From positions 1-64,000 of the forward strand of contig CALXOE010000013.1 in NCBI GenBank assembly GCA_944389935.1: DNA of 64,000 bases, in the 5' to 3' direction. The translations under genes and the position numbers were made by a program. The stretch comes from an uncultured Victivallis sp. (GTDB lineage Bacteria; Verrucomicrobiota; Lentisphaeria; Victivallales; Victivallaceae). The notes under the pieces were generated by a model, which was given only the letters and a program-made list of their open reading frames with translations, was not told the DNA's origin and did not search any database. Each line of letters starts with the position of its first letter. Position 1 is the stretch's first letter. This document shows, piece by piece, positions 60,651 to 64,000 of this stretch.

Positions 60651-62765
60651 ATGGCTGAAGAAAAAATCGTTTTCAAGTTCGACGGCGAACGGGAGATGGA
60701 AATCTCCACCGGCAAAGTTGCCCGCCTCGCCAACGGTTCCTGCCTCGTCCGCCTCGGCGACACCATCGTCCTCGCCGCGGCCTGCTCCGGCGCCCCGCGC
60801 GAAGGGACCGACTTCTTCCCGCTTCAGGTCGACTACCGGGAAAAATATTCCGCGGCAGGCAAGTTCCCCGGCGGCTACATCAAACGCGAAGGCCGCCCCT
60901 CCACCAAGGAGATCCTCACCTGCCGCATGATCGACCGCCCCATCCGTCCGCTCTTCCCCGAAGGGTTCTTCGATGAGGTGCAGATCTCATGTGTGCTGCT
61001 CTCCGCCGACGGCGTGAATGAGCCCGACGTGCTCGCGATGGTCGGCGCTTCCGCATCTCTGATGCTCTCGGATCTCCCGTTCGACGGCCCGATCGGCGCG
61101 GTCCGCGTCGGCCTCGTCGACGGTAAATTCGTCGTCAATCCGACCCGCGCCGAGATGGAGAAGAGCAAACTCGAACTCATCTATGCCGGCCGCCCCGATC
61201 AGGTCATCATGATCGAGGGAGAAGCCGAGTTCGTCTCCGAAGCGCAGATGCGCGAAGCGATGTATCTCGCCAATGAGGCGGTCAAGAAGCAGTGCGACGC
61301 CCAGATCGAGCTCGCCAAACGCGCCGGACGCACGAAGAAAGATTACAAACTCTACCTCGTTCCCGAAGCGCTCGCGGATGCCATGCAGAAGTTCTGCTCC
61401 GACCGCATCGAGGGAGTCTGCACGATCCCGGGCAAGGAGGACCGCATGGTCGCGATGGATACGCTGCGTTCCGAAGTCCGCGAGGCGCTGCGCGAACAGT
61501 TCGCCGACATGAGCGACGCCGAATACGGCTTCATGACCGCGATCGCGTTTGACAACCTCGTCCGCGAGACGACCCGCAACGTGATTCTGGAAAAGCAGTT
61601 CCGCCCGGATGGCCGTTCGATCACCGAAATCCGCCCGCTCTCCGCTGAAGTCAGCGTCCTGCCGGTGGTTCACGGCAGCGCGCTCTTCTCGCGCGGCGAA
61701 ACGCAGGCGCTCGTTCTCGCAACTCTCGGCAACGAGAAAGACGCGCAGGAGACCGACGACCTCACGAGCGAAACCGGAGTCACGAAGAAGCGGTTTTATC
61801 TGCACTACAACTTCCCGAACTTCAGCGTCGGCGAAGTCGGCCGCATCACCGGCCCCGGCCGCCGCGAAATCGGGCATGGCAACCTCGCGGAACGTTCCGT
61901 CTCCAAGGTGGTTCCGAAAGATTTCCCCTACGTGGTCCGCTGCGTTTCGGAGATCATGAGCTCGAACGGTTCGACTTCGATGGCGTCGGTCTGCGGCGCA
62001 ACGCTCGCTCTCATGGACGCGGGCGTTCCGATCTCCGCGCCGGTGGCCGGCATCAGCTGCGGACTTGTAACGGGCAAGGACGGCAAGCGGCTTCTGCTCA
62101 CCGACATCATCGGCGCGGAAGACCACTTCGGCGATATGGACTTCAAGGTGTGCGGAACCCGTGACGGCATCACCGGATTTCAGCTCGATTTGAAGCTGCC
62201 GGGCATTCCGATCGATCTGCTCTGCGAGGGAATGGAGCGCAACCGCATTGCGCGTATGAAGATCCTCGACGTGATGGAGGCGTGCATCGCCGCTCCGCGT
62301 CCGGACATCTCGCCGCGCGCTCCGCGCCTCGAAGTGGTCAAGATCAATCCGGACAAAATCGGCGCTCTCATCGGCCCCGGCGGCAAGAACATCCGCGCGA
62401 TCACCGAGGAGACCGGAACCTCCATCGACATCGAGGAGGACGGCACCGTCAAGATCATGGCTCCGGACAAGGAGCATCTCGAGGCGGCGAAACTGCGCGT
62501 CTCGGCCTGCACCGCCGAACCGGAAATCGGCAAGATCTATCGCGGCAAAGTCGTCTCCATCCGCGACTTCGGCGCATTTGTGGAGATTCTTCCGGGCGTG
62601 GAGGGGCTGCTGCACATCTCCGCGCTGGCCGACTACCGCGTCAACAAGGTGACGGATATCTGCAACGAGGGCGATTACGTCTCGGTCAAAGTGCTCGACA
62701 TCGATCCGGCCAACGGCAAGATCAGCTTGTCGCGCAAGGCGGCGCTCAAGGAGATGGGCGAATAA
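60651..62765 (+). CDS. pnp: Polynucleotide phosphorylase
   Basis: A 704-residue exoribonuclease that degrades RNA from the 3-prime end using phosphate. Two RNase PH-like domains (GTDFFPLQVDYREKYSAAGK, MIDRPIRPLFP; then PDGRSITEIRPLS, HGSALFSRGETQAL) flank a helical linker. A KH domain (INPDKIGALIGPGGKNIRAI) and an S1 domain (YRGKVVSIRDFGAFVEILPG) end the protein. Length is standard. ATG 60651 follows AAAAGGAAA and begins at the family N-terminus; the longer open frame upstream is leader. rpsO, often upstream of pnp, is not here. Confidence 0.97.
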   Translation: MAEEKIVFKFDGEREMEISTGKVARLANGSCLVRLGDTIVLAAACSGAPREGTDFFPLQVDYREKYSAAGKFPGGYIKREGRPSTKEILTCRMIDRPIRPLFPEGFFDEVQISCVLLSADGVNEPDVLAMVGASASLMLSDLPFDGPIGAVRVGLVDGKFVVNPTRAEMEKSKLELIYAGRPDQVIMIEGEAEFVSEAQMREAMYLANEAVKKQCDAQIELAKRAGRTKKDYKLYLVPEALADAMQKFCSDRIEGVCTIPGKEDRMVAMDTLRSEVREALREQFADMSDAEYGFMTAIAFDNLVRETTRNVILEKQFRPDGRSITEIRPLSAEVSVLPVVHGSALFSRGETQALVLATLGNEKDAQETDDLTSETGVTKKRFYLHYNFPNFSVGEVGRITGPGRREIGHGNLAERSVSKVVPKDFPYVVRCVSEIMSSNGSTSMASVCGATLALMDAGVPISAPVAGISCGLVTGKDGKRLLLTDIIGAEDHFGDMDFKVCGTRDGITGFQLDLKLPGIPIDLLCEGMERNRIARMKILDVMEACIAAPRPDISPRAPRLEVVKINPDKIGALIGPGGKNIRAITEETGTSIDIEEDGTVKIMAPDKEHLEAAKLRVSACTAEPEIGKIYRGKVVSIRDFGAFVEILPGVEGLLHISALADYRVNKVTDICNEGDYVSVKVLDIDPANGKISLSRKAALKEMGE

Positions 62766-62794
62766 TCGCACCGATCCGATCTCAAGAAAGGCAG

Positions 62795-62832
62795 AACGCC
62801 GCGGCCTCTTTCGGAAGCCGCGGCGTTTTTTT
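62795..62832 (+). terminator. Terminator of pnp
   Basis: Perfect 11-bp stem, AACGCCGCGGC (62795-62805) and GCCGCGGCGTT (62817-62827), 11-nt loop, and seven T residues. Confidence 0.9.
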
Positions 62833-62842
62833 GCGGAGAGAT

Positions 62843-63343
62843 TCACTGCAATCGCAGGGAAATCTCGCGGAACACCTCCCGCGCCCGGATGAGATCATCG
62901 GGTCCGGGATGTTCCGCAGCCTGCCCCCAGCGGGCGTCTCCAGCGGAGATGCGCGGACCGCCGACGACCATCTGTCGCATCCATTTGATGTTCGCCGGGT
63001 CGATTTTTCCCTGGCAGATGAAGTGGCCGACGATCTCATTGCCCGCGAACATCGTTTCCGCGTTCCGCAGGCACTCCTGCGCATGCTCGGAGTCGGGATT
63101 CGCGCCGAGCGTGAAAAAGAGCACGACTTTCTTCCCTTTCAATCTCCGGATGTATTTCTGAATCTCATGATTCGGGTGGCCCTTATCGATCCAGAAACCG
63201 ACCGCGACGAGATCGAACTCGTGATAGTCCGGCGCTTCGGCGATCAGAGCAAGAACCGTATCGCGTCCAAACGCCTCGGCCGCGACTTCCGCAATCGCTT
63301 TCGTGTTTCCGGTTTTCGATGAATAGACAACCAGCGCCCGCAT
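62843..63343 (-). CDS. Flavodoxin-family protein
   Basis: A 166-residue flavodoxin-like electron carrier. The FMN phosphate loop is VYSSKTGNTKAIAE at residues 7-20, and VAVGFWIDKGHPNHEIQKYI and VVLFFTLGANPDSEHA supply the flavin ring loops. The C-terminal half (GKIDPANIKWMRQM, PDDLIRAREVF) is helical. GGAAGGAG precedes the ATG, with a promoter at 63395-63423. The redox partner is unknown. Confidence 0.88.
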   Translation of the reverse strand: MRALVVYSSKTGNTKAIAEVAAEAFGRDTVLALIAEAPDYHEFDLVAVGFWIDKGHPNHEIQKYIRRLKGKKVVLFFTLGANPDSEHAQECLRNAETMFAGNEIVGHFICQGKIDPANIKWMRQMVVGGPRISAGDARWGQAAEHPGPDDLIRAREVFREISLRLQ

Positions 63344-63394
63344 GTTTTTCTCCTTCCTCTTCCGCTCCGGGACCTGTCCCCGCTCGTACAGGGC

Positions 63395-63423
63395 AATATA
63401 AATCAGGAAATCCTAATTTTCAA
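63395..63423 (-). promoter_or_regulatory. Promoter of the flavodoxin gene
   Basis: TTGAAA (63418-63423), 17 nt, TATATT (63395-63400) on the minus strand. Confidence 0.6.
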
Positions 63424-63508
63424 GAAAAAGATCCGGCTTTTTGGAAAAAATACTCGCATTTTTTCCGGGAACGGTTATCTTAACCATAAAGGATCTGAGA
63501 GGGACACC

Positions 63509-64000
63509 ATGATCGAGAAAATCACGTTTTTGCTGTTTGCGGCGGCGGCTCTGATCGCTTCGGGAGGAGAGACGGCGACGGTGCTCCGTGACTTCCGCGA
63601 CGCCGCCGGTTTCTCACTCAATGCGGCAGTCGGTTCCGTGAGCGGCGATGGAACGATTCTGCGGATCGATACGACCGGACGCGATGAAGCGTGGACTCCG
63701 GTATTCCGCACTCGGCCCGGCGTGCTGAAACCGGGAACCGATTATGTGGCGACATTTCAATACCGGATCGATTCGCCCGACATGGAGAAGAAGTTTCTCC
63801 ATTTTCTCTGCCGTCCGTTCTCCCGTCCCGATTCGGCACTCGACACCATGCGCCGGAATGAGGGGCGCTCGGAGAAGTTCCGGCCGGTCAAGATCAAATT
63901 CCGCACGGGAACCCGGGCGGACGATTACGCATTTCAGATCCACACGTTCCGCAAACTCAAGGGGGAGATCATGGATTTTACGCTTGCCGAGGGAACCGGA
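63509..64000 (+). CDS. Secreted protein, N-terminal part only (runs off the right edge)
   Basis: An open frame of 164 codons with no stop before the window ends. ATG 63509 is preceded by GAGAGG at good spacing. The first residues, MIEKITFLLFAAAALIASGG, form a signal peptide. The mature part (TDYVATFQYRIDSPDMEKKF, then PVKIKFRTGTRADDYAFQ) looks like a beta-sandwich domain of the type that often precedes glycoside hydrolase modules in this phylum. Codon use matches the neighbours. The catalytic part, if any, is outside the window. Confidence 0.75.
   Translation, partial: MIEKITFLLFAAAALIASGGETATVLRDFRDAAGFSLNAAVGSVSGDGTILRIDTTGRDEAWTPVFRTRPGVLKPGTDYVATFQYRIDSPDMEKKFLHFLCRPFSRPDSALDTMRRNEGRSEKFRPVKIKFRTGTRADDYAFQIHTFRKLKGEIMDFTLAEGTG

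Noticed and set aside
60987..62846. A 619-codon open frame on the minus strand
   Set aside because: Fully antisense to pnp, which is certain from its motifs.

Overview
The window looks like a stretch of chromosome from a member of the PVC superphylum, most likely a Lentisphaerota/Victivallales bacterium. This is an inference from content: high GC coding DNA, several prepilin-type proteins with the [16 protein letters not shown] leader, many glycoside hydrolases paired with LacI/GntR/ROK regulators and no SusC/SusD, and a very long GreA whose layout matches the chlamydial protein. No tRNA, rRNA, CRISPR array, insertion sequence or prophage was recognised. About 48 protein genes are supported; one runs off the right edge.

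Layout. 1-600: no convincing gene. 0.6-3.6 kb: ddh (meso-diaminopimelate dehydrogenase) divergent from an AMP-forming acyl-CoA ligase. 3.6-9.2 kb: three TadE/TadG-like envelope proteins tightly linked to glycerate kinase and cinA. 9.1-12.2 kb: two divergent polytopic membrane proteins. 12.3-20.3 kb: transketolase with an unusual Cys/Asp-rich tail, divergent from a run of ruvB, a C4 zinc-ribbon coiled-coil protein, an AlbA_2/Schlafen-type protein, a DinG-like helicase and a sugar O-acetyltransferase. 20.2-24.3 kb: carbohydrate module A. 24.3-31 kb: membrane protein with a pseudopilin-like tail, nucleotidyltransferase-like protein, GGQ release-factor-like protein, purD, a lipoprotein and a PIN-PhoH ATPase. 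30.9-45.3 kb: a small cysteine-cluster protein, a ROK repressor, module B, cytoplasmic GH2 and GH27 enzymes, and module C. 45.4-52.7 kb: UPF0210/UPF0237 pair, GH5-like enzyme, short MetH, GH43. 52.8-64 kb: long GreA, metallophosphoesterase, serA, an unknown protein, FkbM-like methyltransferase, GT8-like glycosyltransferase, pnp, a flavodoxin, and the start of a secreted protein.

The main pattern is a three-gene module present three times within 25 kb: a sugar-type transcriptional regulator, then one prepilin-like protein with an H-X(9-10)-DG tail, then one secreted glycoside hydrolase. Prepilin and hydrolase genes are 30 to 51 nt apart in every copy. Each module has a near-consensus sigma70-type promoter with an inverted repeat next to it that is a good operator candidate. 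This suggests that each secreted hydrolase is produced together with its own pseudopilin under one substrate-responsive repressor. Free sugars would then go to the cytoplasmic GH2, GH27 and GH43 enzymes and on to glycerate kinase and transketolase.

Many promoters fit TTGA(C/A)A - 16 or 17 nt - TATA(A/T)T, which helped to choose start codons. All functional calls come from reading motifs by eye; no database search was run.
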